The notes under the pieces were generated by a model that saw only the letters and a program-made list of their open reading frames with translations, did not search any database and was not told the origin of the DNA. The position numbers and the translations under genes were made by a program. Shown piece by piece: positions 1 through 11,159 of a DNA stretch of 64,000 bases (positions are counted from its first letter, which is position 1; each line of letters opens with the position of its first letter). The stretch is from positions 21,147,782 through 21,211,781 of the forward strand of contig OZ018415.1 in the NCBI GenBank assembly GCA_963969595.1, given 5' to 3'. Origin of the DNA: Neckera pumila. Lineage: Eukaryota > Streptophyta > Bryopsida > Hypnales > Neckeraceae.

Positions 1-679
1 ATGTGCCCTTCCTGAATGGTTATCTTGACTGCATTTTCAGATTGTAGCATACGGAATGACAATTTTCTGTTTTGTTGTGATGGTGCATTTCGAGAAACGT
101 TCCAAAGCGCCATTGCAGTCAAGGTCTCATCCTTATCATCATTGATGAATGATACTATGCTGTGACTTTGAATGATGGAAGGCACTTTCTCTTTTGGAAT
201 GTGGGCAAGCCATTTTCCAAAACTTAAGTTCCTCGAACCATCCCAAATTCTGCTACTACTTCTAAATAGGGCACGTGGAGGAGCACTGTATAGTCGTTCC
301 GTTGGTTCTTCCCTAAGTTGTTGATTGCCTTTGCCTTGGTTGGCAAAAATTGGGCTTCCACGCTCCATCAGAAATCCATCACCATTTTGATGCACTTCAT
401 TCGGTTTGTCCTTTCTTGCAGTGTGTTCCGCAGTTTTTTTTCTCGCCAACGCCGAGAGAAGTTCATCATTTGTATTGCTGACTTCTTGTTGGACATTCAT
501 GTCACCTCCTCCACCCTCATTTTGTTTGTCGTTATCTTCCTCTTGCACCCTTCTTGTGGACGGAGACTCGGGAATCCAAATGACTTTATCAATTCCATTG
601 ATTCCACCATTGGACATTGTTGTCCTATTAGCCTCCACTATCTCCATGTAAACATCCTCATTTTCTGATAAAACCTTCT
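1..679 (-). pseudogene. Acidic C-terminal tail continuing from the hAT transposase, open at the left window edge
   Basis: This minus-strand frame is open from the TAG at 678-680 to the window edge with no stop, and its first ATG is at 647-645. It lies in the same frame as the hAT C-terminal segment (678-1376) and is separated from it only by that TAG. The product is hydrophilic and low in complexity: an acidic EEDNDKQNEGGGG stretch, a basic ALARKK patch, then a better-mixed segment containing FGKWLAHIPKEK and TAMALWNVSRN. I recognise no domain. It could be an unusually long tail of the same transposase, or a neighbouring gene reading toward the left edge. The unbroken frame over more than 200 codons, next to a decayed transposase, is notable. 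Seen: the frame and its composition. Inferred: continuity with the transposase. Confidence 0.5.
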
Positions 680-2945
680 AGCTATTCAAAAATCCAAATC
701 CATCCACAAATCTAGCTATCGAAGGTGCACGCTCATCATATCCATCATTCTCATCTTCCGATCCAAACTCAAATGCATCTCTATCATTGCCTCTTCGTTC
801 TTCATTGGTCCTGTTAGGACTACGGTATAATTCATCATGCGAATCTTTTGTGTTGGAGTTTAGGACCTCTTCTAGCGGGTGAAGCCTATCATTCTCCGAC
901 TCCAAACCAGATCCCAACTTTGATTCCTCGGAGTCCACATTGTCACGATACCACTTCTTCTCATCCTTTTTTTTTGATGTGGCCACAACTTTGAAATTGT
1001 TGTACACATACACCAAGTCCACTGCCCTCTATGTTGTCAACTTGTTTTGAGATTTGTTGTGAACATAGGAGTAGCTGCTCCAATTTTGTTCACACGAAGA
1101 TGATGACACTGGTTGGGCCAATATCCTTTTTGCGATTGGAGCAATGAATTTTCCACATGCCCCTTCAAAGTCCCACCAAGCGTGTGCCGACAGCATTTGT
1201 TCACCCGGCTCCAATATGTTGTGGAATGGAGGGTCCCTATGTTGAAAGGCTACAAATTCTTTGACCACCGTTGCATACTCTTTGGAGTCACATATTTTCA
1301 TTATAACACGCTTACATCGATTAGTTGCATTTTGATTGTCGGCTAGTTCTTTATCGTGAAGAAGGTACGGATTCAAGAAAGCTCCTGCATAATGTAGACC
1401 AGTCTCTCCCTTCTTGCGTCAGTTTTGAACGCTGCCTCCAATGATTTTGCCTTCTCAACGTCCAAATAAAATGGCTCCGTTTGTAAACGAAGGACATGTT
1501 CTTCTAAGTTCCTCATAATGTGCAACACCTTCTTCATGCACAGTGTTTTCGCATCCAAATCAAATAGACCCCATACAACTGGGGTGGTCAATTCCGCACA
1601 TTCATCCAACGGTTCCAAGAATGTTCGGCCACAAAAATACTGTATACTTGCCGAGACGTCGTGCGTGCTTTGCCTTTTCCGTTGTCATTGAATGTGTTCA
1701 CGTATGTAACCCACTATGGGTCCACCACACTCTGTCTCATTGCACTCTTCACCTCCAACAAACAATCAATCATGATAAAATAAGAGGCAAACCTGGTTCT
1801 CAACGGCTTCAATAAACTATGCTTTGTCTTATACTTCCAAAATATAGCAAGAAACATGTACCTTTTCCTTAAGAAGTTTACCACAAGCTCAGCATTCTTC
1901 ACTAAATCTAATATCCATTATTGCCCCCCCAATCTTTGAACAACAAATTCAAGGTGTGCACCATGCATCCTTGGAAGAAGTTGTGTGGATATTTACTCGA
2001 CACCAAATTCCATGTTGCCGGTTTTGCATTAGTATTATCTGCAATCACTTGCACCACGCTTTTGGGATCCACTTGCTCTATAAATTTTTCCAAGATAGCC
2101 GCCAAATACGGCGACGTCTTTTTTTCTCCACTTGTATCTACGGATTCAAGGAAATGCTCACCAGCTAAAGATACAAGCATGGCATTTATTAGTGGGCGGT
2201 TCTTCACTAAGCTCCATCCATCAATGGACAATGTTGTTCCAAACTTCCTTACACTGTCTTCAGTTCTTCAATGCAACTTCCCCGCAAGATCAACCTTTGC
2301 TTCTTGAAGCAATTTATGTCGTAGATCATGGTATGAGGGCAGAGTGTACGGCCTTGCACACTCAGCCGTCATCTTCACTGCTTCTTTGAAGGCTGGATTT
2401 CGAGCTACTGAAAATGGTATGTTTGCTACATAAAAAAAATGGGCCCACGTTGCATGCAATTTGCGTTTATTGGCTTCTTGAAAGCCATCCAGTAGACTGC
2501 TTTGTGTCCTAGGAGGTCTACTGCTTGATGCCCTTGGAGTCTCCCGTTCACCGGATGTTTCCATCATTGGTGTACTTTCGGAACTCACAAAAACTTCTTC
2601 CAGTGCTGTGCATGAATCTTCTTGCGTAGAACGCGATGTGCTCGAACGGGCCCTTGAGAAATGGCTTCCAGATATAGGCATGTCGTTGCCATCAACTCTA
2701 TGCGCAACAGGTTTTCGTTGGAAAAAGCCCCTTGCAACAAATAAATAAATTTTTTATTTCAAATGTCAAACAAAAACATAAGCTTATTCCTGTATCACAA
2801 GAACCGGAGGGACCTTCATATCCCAAGTGACTCAACATATGGCTCACTTTCTTGCTGAACACACACTTGCAAGCCTTGCATTATACTTTACTCGTTTCCT
2901 GGACCCCGTACCAACCGGAAAAATCCTTGCTCATCCTAACCGGTT
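678..2945 (-). pseudogene. Decayed hAT-superfamily transposase (BED finger, DUF659, hAT dimerisation)
   Basis: hAT transposases cut and paste DNA elements in the nucleus. The pieces appear in family order. A BED-type finger is at about 2,785-2,934, starting at ATG 2934-2932, with the CKAC cysteine pair and an HMLSH histidine pair, but a TAA at 2881-2883 interrupts it. A linker with HFFYVANIPFSVARNP and the start of DUF659 follow at 2268-2681. The DUF659 core is at 1908-2231 (SIDGWSLVKNRPLIN, then GCMVHTLNLLFKDW), with further core pieces at 1714-1902 and 1373-1618. The dimerisation domain is at 1029-1376 (HAWWDFEG, then SSSSCEQNWSSYS). A TAG at 1029-1031 falls inside the motif NKLTT*RAVDLVYVY, where relatives commonly read through with Gln. 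The pieces occupy three frames; the break near 2,690-2,785 may be an intron, the others look like indels. It is not functional as it stands. Confidence 0.88.
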
Positions 2946-3171
2946 TTAATCCTTGATCTTGGAAAGATCAAAAACCATGTGCACCATATAAATGAATGTC
3001 AACAATGAAAAAATCAATGCCTCCACAAAGCCTTGCAAAACAAGGACCTCCCTTCCACTGAACTATACACTATCAAACAAGGGACACAAAAATTCATTTG
3101 CAGCACCTAGTCCTTGGAGATTTTAGCATTCAGTTCACTAGGAGTGCTTGAAAAAGAGTTCTTCCTCACAC

Positions 3172-3178
3172 TTTATAC
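3172..3178 (-). promoter_or_regulatory. Candidate TATA box of the hAT gene
   Basis: On the minus strand this reads GTATAAA, at the gene-facing edge of the CGGACG-rich island and about 240 bp upstream of the BED-finger ATG at 2934. Three other islands in the window have a TATA-like site at a matching place (8229-8234, 13491-13499, 17319-17326), which supports the call. Confidence 0.5.
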
Positions 3179-3229
3179 TCTTCAGCTGGAAGTGACCGTT
3201 GAGATGGAAAACGGACTTCTCATTAAAGT

Positions 3230-3690
3230 CCCAACGGTCGGACGGACCTGGCGGACGCTGCAGTCGGCAAGTCCCATTGGACAAGCAGGTGCTGGCGGAC
3301 GGCAACTGCGGTTGAACAGGGCCGACGGTGGTGGACGGGGAAGATGTTTTTGGACGGCAGACACGGTCGGACGCTTTGAACACCAATTCCGGTGGCGGAC
3401 GGGGAAGACGTTTTCAGACGGCAGACGCGGATGGACACTTTGGACGCCAACTCCAGTAGTGGATGGGGCCAACGGTGGCGGATGGGGAAGACATTTTCGG
3501 ACGGCATATGCGGTCGGACGCTTTGGACGCCAACTTTGGTGGCGGACGGGGCCGACAGTGGCGGACGGGGAAGAGGTTTTTGGATAGCAGACGCGGTCGG
3601 ACGCTTCAGATGCCAACTTCGGTGGCGGACGGGGCCCACGCCGGCAAACGGCACATGCTGTCGGATGCGTCTAGTGCCAATCTGCTGTCA
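3230..3690. repeat. GC-rich CGGACG island with an 83-bp tandem array
   Basis: This strongly GC-rich island lies in AT-rich DNA and is dense in GGCGGACGGGG-type motifs. It contains a tandem array: unit 1 at 3311-3393 (83 bp), unit 2 at 3394-3457 (64 bp, lacking 19 bp), units 3 and 4 at 3458-3540 and 3541-3623 (83 bp each), and a partial fifth to about 3,675. Open frames on both strands here (for example 3114-3587 plus and 3182-3616 minus) are by-products of the GC-rich repeat; they code for repetitive Gly/Arg- or Pro/Ser-rich strings. It lies upstream of the hAT gene and probably holds its promoter and subterminal repeats. Confidence 0.75.
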
Positions 3691-3705
3691 GTTTAGGGTT
3701 GCAAA

Positions 3706-4106
3706 AATTTAGAAAATTGCATTTAGAAATGAATCCTACAAGTTATTTTTTTCAAAAAGATGCTCTGACTGCCCAAAAACAAGAATGTCTATAACTTTCT
3801 CATAACAAATCCAAATGAAATGAATCAAAGCTTTTTAGACAAAAATATAATCTATGAAAAAAAGAATACTAAAAAAAAAAAAAAAAATATAGAAATTTTT
3901 TTTGCTGCCCGTCGTCCCCTATTTTGGGCTTATTTGGTCCTAACTTTTGTTCCCGAGCACCGATTGTGAAAAAAATTATATTTCCATGAAGTTAATCAGT
4001 TTTTCTACCTCCCAAAAAAGTTTCAAAAAATCACAACAAAATTTCAGCCCATAGGTATCTGCTCAAAAACGCATTTGTCCCCCAAAGGGACAACAGGCTT
4101 TTAGTA
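3706..4106 (+). mobile_element. TTAA-MITE family, 3' half
   Basis: This matches the second half of the complete element at 8690-9383: the segment around ATGAATCCTACAAGTTATTT, then the tract following CCCGTCGTCCCCTATTTTG, then CCCATAGGTATCTGCTC and a decayed end at GGGACAACAGGCTTTTAG. The first half is missing and the element starts directly after the GC-rich island. Confidence 0.65.
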
Positions 4107-4970
4107 ATTAAAGTAAACTCCCAAAAATTTAAGGAAGTCCTTGGACATTTAGGGAATATAGAAAATGCGTGATGAATTGAATGTGGCCATTGATTTTCAG
4201 AGTTACACGTACCATATTTGAAAACTTCTACATTTCTGGTCCCCACACCGACATGCACTTATTTTATGGCTAATGAATTATTCATTATCTAAAATAAAAG
4301 GCAAGGCCTTCTTCATTCACATAATGACAGAAGTTTTTATAAATGGATAATGCACTACATTTTGGCCATGGATTTAAATGTACTGCTTGCCGTACTTTAA
4401 ACTTCTATATAGTCTTTCTTTGCTTAAACACACATTGGAATTTTCATAGTCATATACAATTCAGAGTTCCAAGTAATCACAATATGAGGTTTGTTTTTCA
4501 ACACAATTGAGAAGGTCATGTTCAAATGAAAAGGAAGTCTCACCATTTTCCAATGGAGCAAAATCCTCATAGGTTTAAATGATAGACTTGTTACATAGCC
4601 AAGATAATTGTTACGAATCACAATTGCCATAATATGGAATTCAAAATAATAGATACTGAAAACACATCAACAAGTATCGTACGTAAATAGAAAGAGAGAG
4701 AGAGAGATAGATATAGATATATAAAAAAAGCATAGATACATACATATTAGAAGCCAATCAAAAGTCAAAACATATTGTATGCATAGTCATTTACTAGTAC
4801 TCACTCCTCCTAGCATCCAAACAACTATCCATAGAGTGCCATAATTGTAAATTTGTAATAGACCTATATGTCCATGTCTATTTTAATCTATCACTGGTAC
4901 CCTATTCCAAAATACAAAACGGCCCTTCATTGGTGCATTGCCCTCCTTTAGCGGCGCTTCTCAAACTTTC
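4107..4970. other. AT-rich intergenic DNA, nothing recognised
   Basis: I see no supported gene. A short purine/AT simple repeat (GA run, then GATA and TATA units) lies at about 4,691-4,735. Short open frames here have no domain or coding character. Confidence 0.5.
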
Positions 4971-7954
4971 TCAACGAGCCACAGCCCCTGGACTTTCAAC
5001 ACCCGGGTGTCGTATGGATTTGGTCTGCCAATCAATAACGGCAAATTGCCGTGCTGCTTTCGGAGAGTAGTCATTGTCATCTTCCGCCTTCTGTTTCTTG
5101 TTTTGTTTAGGAGTTAAATCCATTGACTTCAACTTCAAAGCTCTTAAAGCAAACTCTACCTTCAATAGTAACCCGTTTACCGCTTCATCATCACTTTTGA
5201 TTTGCAACGTGGTACCTTGGATCTTTCCTTCCAATAGGAACGTTCTCCACGGAGCTATGATGTCGTCGATCCTCTTGTCAAACATCCCAGCCACCTCTAT
5301 TAATTGGTCTTCAATGTTTGATTCCACATGTACGTCTAGGAGAGAACAAACTTCTGCAGCTTCTCCCAACTTCGACAAGAAGAGAGCTCTACCTATCAAA
5401 ATATGGTTATATGTCGCATATTGGTCGCTAAATTCTTTTGAAGCCTCCACCTCTATCCACTGGTCATCTTTTCCTTTCTGCACCTGCTTTTTTGGAAAGC
5501 AGAAGAATTTGTCACATTGCACGCTCCAATGCCCTCCCATGTTGGGACAGAACAATTCATGAGCCTCAAGATCTTCAATTTGAACGGGCCCGTAATTTGA
5601 CCTCTCTATTTTGGGTCATCCACATGAAAGAATCTACCGGTTTCTCAGATTCATTGTATAAAGCATGTCTCTATTCTGTTGGATTCTAGTTCAATGTTTT
5701 CCCCCAATGTTGGTAATTTTGAAATTTGTAGGGCGCTTGGTCTAGTGGAAGGGTCCATCTATTGTATTCATGGGTGGGAGGCATAACCTCTAGGAGACCG
5801 AACAATTTGTAGAACCTAGGGCTCAAAGGAGAACAATATTGTGCACAGGCCGAGCTAAAATGTGATGCTATAATGATGCACGTGACGTGGAAAGTGTAGT
5901 GATAGCGGCCCATGCTTATGGCTCCTTCAGGGCCAAAACTTTCTTAACAAATGGCACAAACACCCTTCAACATTTCCTGACCTCCATCAAAACCATGCAC
6001 CGGTGTTTTGTCCTTCTTGTTGATGTGTGCTGAGAGCGTTTGGTAAGGGATCCATCCCTCCTCTAGTTCCAAGGCCCAATTGATGTCTTTCTCCCCTCCC
6101 TTTTCTGTGCGGTTCAGTTGCTTGAACATAGCCTCCAAGTTTCCCCATGATGTAATTTTTGTAGACCGCCATGGATGTTGCTCTAATTTGTTCTTCAACC
6201 TCTTCAAAAAGCCTTCCACGATCTTGCATTTGTGTTCCGAATTCTTTGCAAGTCTAAAAAGCCCATTCATTGCTCAGGATACTAATAAGGGTTTGTCTTG
6301 GAGTTGTTGTATCCATCCCAGCCATCGAGACTCCGATTTGCTCTGAGGCCTGCACTCATTGATGACCTCTTCCACTCGTTCCATTTGTTCCAATCTGGAC
6401 TGAAGAACGTCATTTCTTTGATTTGCTTCTTCCAATTCTTTTTCCAGCTGCTCCCACCCTTTATCATTATGCATCGTAAATGTGTCGGGTGCATCAACTC
6501 CTTTGCCCTTGTCTAGAAGAAGAGACAATTGATCGCTCTCTTGAGTTGGCTGGGAAAACTGTCTTCTATTGTTTAGGGCCTTCAATTTTTTTTTCTGATC
6601 CTTCAAAAATTCCACCTACTGTTCTAAGACGTCGCATTCTTTCTGCACACCCTGATAACTTTCCTCTGATTCAATTGCGGACTTGTAAATTGGCATTATT
6701 TGGTCAGTGAAATGCAAAAACCTTGGGCACCTTTCACCAGTTCAGGAGCAACAGCTGCTATGTCATTGGCGAGGTCCGCAATCACCGGGCCAAGTTCAAC
6801 GAGCCAGTTCACACCACATGACAAAGCCAGAGCAATTTTCGACATGTCTCCAAGCTTACATGCTGGTGTGGGTGGCGTATAGCTAGAGCCCGCCTTGGTG
6901 GGGCCGGACTGCTGTCTACAATCTACCCGCCGTCTTTCAAATGTTCTCCACTTGGAAGCGAGCTGAAGGAAGTCGTCCAATCCTTGTGGATATTTCACAA
7001 CCTTGTTTGCCTCCGTTACCGGCACGTTTATGGATGACAAATGAAACGCATGTGCGGAAACTTCCTCCGCACCTCATCTTCCCCCATGGTAGGCTCCGTG
7101 TCTAGGTTGTTGGGCTGCTCTACGTTGGTTCCTAACAGTTGCTCTTAAATGATCGAACTTTGTGTTGGGCTTTGTGGCGTTTCAGATGTACCCACTTCAC
7201 CGGGATAAACACTTATAAATTTCAAGGGACCTAGAGCACCATTGTCTAGAATCTTTGTAATTGTAACATCGGTCTCCACTAATTGTTCATCAGTGATTTC
7301 TTTTCTTGACGAAGAAGGGCCACCACATGCTTTTACAAGGTCCCATTTGTTAGAAACAATGCTTGGCTCACCCATGCTGGTAACTTCATTTGGTGGGGAT
7401 ATAGAAAATGTCGTGGGAGGCATGACCTCTGTTTCTTGCACAACTGCAGAAGAAGCATTGTTCAATTTTGTTGCTTCAGCGGATTTAGCCTCCTTCACCC
7501 ACAAATCGGGAATATCCTTCTGGCCGGCAGGAAGCAAAAGTGGATTCTTTTTTGTCGTTGGAAATGTGCTCTAGTCCACCTTCTGCGCCAATTGGAGTTT
7601 TGCATACATCATGGAGGCCAGGCTAAAGTTTATGTACCTCTTACTCATTGACTTGTCCAAAAATAGGGCCTTCCACACCTCATCCGATCGATGGACAAAG
7701 TGCGGACTTGTGCAAGTCTTCAGCTTAACACAAAAATCCTTTGTTTGACGTTTGTATGCACTCCAAGGCCACAACTTGTTGATGTGGTACATTTTTACAT
7801 ATTTCTTGCACAATCGAAAGTTCCAATATGCTGCTTCCTCTTCCTCCCAACCGCTTTCCGCTAGGATGTTAGGATCATCTAAAATCTCATAGTGAAGCCC
7901 ATGTGCGACCCCCTTCACTTTACCCTTTTTCTTTTGGTCACTTCCTGAAGTCAT
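4971..7954 (-). pseudogene. Broken gene of unknown family with conserved N-terminal Cys/His domain and coiled coil
   Basis: The segments read in order on the minus strand. 7571-7954 is a Lys-rich start, then ILAESGWE, CKKYVKMYHINK and HFVHRSDEV. It ends at a TAG just after KVD; the related gene at 13,793 has Trp there, so this is probably a Trp-to-stop change. 7145-7537, in the same frame, is a Ser/Thr/Glu-rich linker. 6696-7040 carries a segment with VNWLVELGPVIADLAND. 6274-6615 is a charged, probably coiled-coil stretch (EQLEKELEEANQRNDVLQSR) separated by one TGA from the same-frame 5944-6270. 4971-5555 is a hydrophilic C-terminal part (VKVEFALRALKLKSM-like helix, then KQNKKQK). I recognise no named domain. 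The intact protein may have been about 900-1,000 residues. A SINE-like unit appears to interrupt it near 5,690-5,905. Decay and the shared island promoter suggest a mobile or captured gene. Confidence 0.6.
5690..5905 (+). mobile_element. Candidate tRNA-derived SINE
   Basis: A strong RNA polymerase III A-box-like motif, TTGGTCTAGTGG, lies at about 5,738-5,750. A degenerate B-box-like GACCGAACAA follows about 50 bp later, in a compact unit inside the broken minus-strand gene. No clear poly(A) tail or target duplication is visible. The minus-strand open frame at 5686-5913 is treated as fortuitous. Confidence 0.35.
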
Positions 7955-8228
7955 CCCATCAGGCCCACAGCACCCTCAATGGCCATGACCAAGAATTTGA
8001 ATTTTAAAGTGCTTGCAATGAAATAATCTCTGCATGTGTAGTCTTGACACCGGTGTTTGTGAAAAAAATCGTCAAAAGTTCGCCGTAATAAAAATTGGAC
8101 CCCTTTTCTCCACCAAGTAGGGGCAGTTAGCACCACGCTAAATACGTAGCAACAACAGAACATCCGACTTGGCTCACAACAAAGTGGCGAAGAGAAGAAG
8201 TGAAGAAAATGAAAGCGACCATTTGCCC

Positions 8229-8234
8229 TTATAC
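8229..8234 (-). promoter_or_regulatory. Candidate TATA box for the 4,971-7,954 gene
   Basis: The minus strand reads GGGTATAAGGG at the gene-facing edge of a CGGACG island, about 278 bp upstream of the ATG at 7954. It is followed by a TTTTCTTCAC stretch that resembles the sequence after the TATA-like sites at 13,491 and 17,319. Confidence 0.5.
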
Positions 8235-8249
8235 CCATCCGACCAGACC

Positions 8250-8560
8250 TAGAAGTGATCCGGCGCCGGACCGGCGGACGGCTAATGCAGATATGCCCTA
8301 GACGTGCTGTCAGCCTGACGGACCTCCTAAAACCACCTCCGCGACGGCCGACCGCCTTCCCGTTTGCTTCAGGGATGGCCGATAGCCTACACATCTGCTT
8401 CGGCACCCTCCACACCACGCCGTTCGCTTCGGCTCCATTTGACCGACGCAGCATCTGCCATGTGCGTCCAGATCCGACCGCCTAGTCCATCCGCCCATTT
8501 TTGTCCGCCCTCTCGACTAATGTTTCCGTCCGACATGTTCCGTCCGCCGTGGAAGCAATG
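8250..8560. repeat. GC-rich CGGACG/CGTCCG island
   Basis: This GC-rich block has repeated CGTCCG, GACCGCC and CCGTCCG motifs on both strands. Its right edge (8480-8690) is duplicated at 11360-11575. Open frames within it (8255-8485 plus, 8310-8498 minus and others) are compositional by-products. Confidence 0.65.
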
Positions 8561-8689
8561 TTGAAATTATTCTTCGAACATTGGATTCCAGAAAAGGTTT
8601 CTTTTATGCCCACAGATGCTGTTCAATGCAAGAAGCATCCAATGTGACAATTCATATGGGTATGTTTAACAATTTTCTGTCCTCTCATT

Positions 8690-9383
8690 TTAACCCCTAA
8701 AGGACTGAGGCCCTTTTCCTGCCAAAAAACACTCAAAACTGCCATTTCTATAGTAAAAAGTTAAAAAATTTGAAAATTATTTTTTTGCACATCTAATCGT
8801 AGGATCTTACACCTAACTAGTATAAGAATGTGTAGAAAAAATTTCAGAATTTTTGACCGCATAGATTGCAAGATATCTACGTTTAAAGTGAAAATAACAA
8901 GTTTTTCAGCACATTGCGGGACTAGATTTTTTGACTTTGAACATTTTTAACTTAAATATAAAATTTGAAAAATTGCATTCAAAAATGCATCCTAGTTTTT
9001 ATTTTTTTCAAGAAGATGCTGTAATTGCCCAAAAAACAAGAATGTCCATAACTCTCTTATAACAAATCCAAGTGAAATGAATCAAAGCTTTCCAAATAGG
9101 CAAAAATATAATCTATGAGAAAAAAATCTTAAAAAAAAAATTCAAATTTTTGTCCATTTTTTTTTTGCTGCCCGGGCTGCCCGCCGTCCCCTATTTTGAG
9201 CTTATTTGGTCATAACTTTTGTTCTTGGGCACCGATTGTGAAAAAAATTACATTCCCACGAAGCTAATCAAATTTTCTACCTTCAAAAAAAGTTTCAAAA
9301 AATCCATAGAACATTTCAGCCCATAGGTACCTATCCAAAAATGCATTTGTCTTCCAAAGGGACAATGGTCCTTTAGGGGTTAA
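8690..9383 (+). mobile_element. Complete TTAA-MITE (reference copy)
   Basis: The element runs from TTAA + CCCCTAAAGGAC (8690-8705) to GTCCTTTAGGGG + TTAA (to 9383), so the body is 686 bp with matching inverted ends. The duplicated flank at 11,550-11,600 lacks it: there ...CTCTCATTTTAA runs straight into AAGGCTTTGTATACC, whereas here the same flanks surround the element with TTAA on both sides. That is direct evidence of insertion with a 4-bp TTAA duplication. There is no coding capacity. Internal marks shared with other copies are AGGATCTTACACC and ATAGATTGCAAGATAT. Confidence 0.85.
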
Positions 9384-10580
9384 ATCACCTAGTATACCAT
9401 AAACCCAAATTGTAAACCCCAATACTCCTAGACCCTTAACCCTATACTTCTATAAAATTAAAGAATGAGGGCAAATTTTTGGAGATTCCCGTATTAAATT
9501 TTAACAAATGATGTCTACACTAAATACTCATGGATTTTACAATTGGAGTTCATATTGAACTTGTAATTTTTTTGTATTAGATTTTGTAATTTACAATTTT
9601 TAACATTGACTAAATTCCAGTGTGGATGAATTATTGTTTCTAATGGTGAATGACAAGGGACCATTGTTTAGGATTCACCTTATAAATTTTAAGTAATAAT
9701 TTTCAGCCAAAATAGTCTTGGATTGTACAAATGGTCCCCTGTATAAGACTTCTTCTAAACTTTTTTTTTATCTTTGTACTCTATGTTTGTAGAGGGACTT
9801 AATTGGAGTGCATATGAATTGTGGTTTGTAATGGTCAATGAGAAGGGACCACTGTTTAGGATTTTTGTTGTAAATAATAAATAATGCCTAACGATTGGAG
9901 CTTGCTTTGCTACGCATTAAATATATTACTTTCATCAATTTTTCATGTGATAGAATGTAGATAAACAAAGTATGTATAATCTTTAAATGAAAATATTGAC
10001 ATCCTTATACAGTACTCTTTGGGAAAAAATAATAGTGCAATATAAAGTAATTGAAGAAAAGATTTATATTGTAATTTTTTCAAAATAATCTTTGCAAAGA
10101 TGAAAACATTGCAATAAGAATGAGTTAATACCATGAAGTATGTAAGTAGAATCTTCACATTTGGTTATGTAGAGCAATGCTGGCGATTGGTGCTTCCTTA
10201 TTCTTTAATATCACATTTTAAGAAGACATGAAATTTATCTATAGCTTTGTTGTCTGAAAAGTTTCTTTGAAATTTCTTTAGAAGTATCCATTTGATTTTC
10301 AAATATTTCACAAATAGAATATACTTTATATAGTAGAAAATATCCTATGGCTATTACAAAAGCAACTCAATTTCTATAATATTATAATTCAAAATTGAAT
10401 CGTGATATTATATAGGGCCTTGTGATTTTAGTAGTAGAATGTTTAGACAAAATAGTCATAGATTGTACAAATGTTTCTTTTTTTGAAACTTCTAATTTTT
10501 TTTTTTATCTTTGTACTCTACGTTCTTCGAGAGATTGAACTGGAATGCGGATGAATAGTGGTTTCATATGATGAATAACA
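9384..10580. repeat. Diverged copies of the 186-bp repeat and unrecognised AT-rich DNA
   Basis: 9384-9720 continues the duplicated flank (also at 11,575-11,770) and shares TGAGGGCAAATTTTTGGAGA with it. About 9,600-9,890 and 10,440-10,590 resemble single diverged units of the tandem repeat at 11,744-12,284 (GTACTCTA.GTTTGTAGAGGGACTTAATT type). GCTTGCTTTGCTACGCATT at about 9,899 resembles the end of the element at 61,173-61,664. No gene is supported. Confidence 0.5.
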
Positions 10581-10899
10581 GGGGATCATTTTTTACCTAA
10601 CACACTCCTTCTCTTAGATTTTATATCCTTGCAATCAGCCTTGCTAAAACCTCTAGCCAATATATGGTTGTACGCGAGTAGCGAATATTTTTTGTTAATG
10701 AGGAAGCTAGTCATGTACTTTGAGGGTTTGGAAGGCAAAGTTTTGAGTTTTGAACGGATATGTTTGTAGTTGGATTCCACTACAAACATCCCTATTCAAG
10801 ACACAAAACTCCACACCTCCAAACCCTCCAGTAAATAATAAACCCCTTCATAAGCAAATCATCATCCCTCCCACATACAAACACAAATTCCCAAGACGC

Positions 10900-11065
10900 T
10901 TTTTTTTTTTTAAAGTGATTGGCTACCACAACCAAACCAAATCCCCCAACAAAGGGGGTGACATCACCGCACAAGGGAGAGGATGTCACTGGGATTCGAA
11001 CACTGGACTGCCTCAAACCCAAATGAGTTGTAAGAAGCCCATGATTTACGGCCATCCCCTCGAGG
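10900..11065 (-). mobile_element. tRNA-derived SINE candidate with poly(A)
   Basis: On the minus strand the unit begins GAGGGGATGGCCGTAAATC, which is A-box-like. A canonical B box, GTGTTCGAATCCCAG, follows at about 10,990-11,005. It ends in an A-rich tail, seen as the T-run at about 10,900-10,911 on the plus strand. Length is about 165 bp. This order (A box, B box, short body, poly(A)) is that of tRNA-derived SINEs. No target duplication is obvious. Confidence 0.55.
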
Positions 11066-11159
11066 TACTACAAAGTCTCCTCAGTCCCACACGGAACAAC
11101 CTTCAATGTGACATTGTGAATCCTTTGCAATTTTATCTTTTGGTTTGATTTATCCCAAA

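Noticed and set aside
3114..3654. Long overlapping open frames of Gly/Arg-rich and Pro/Ser-rich composition
   Set aside because: They occur on both strands and in several frames of a GC-rich tandem array; the repeat explains them without a gene.
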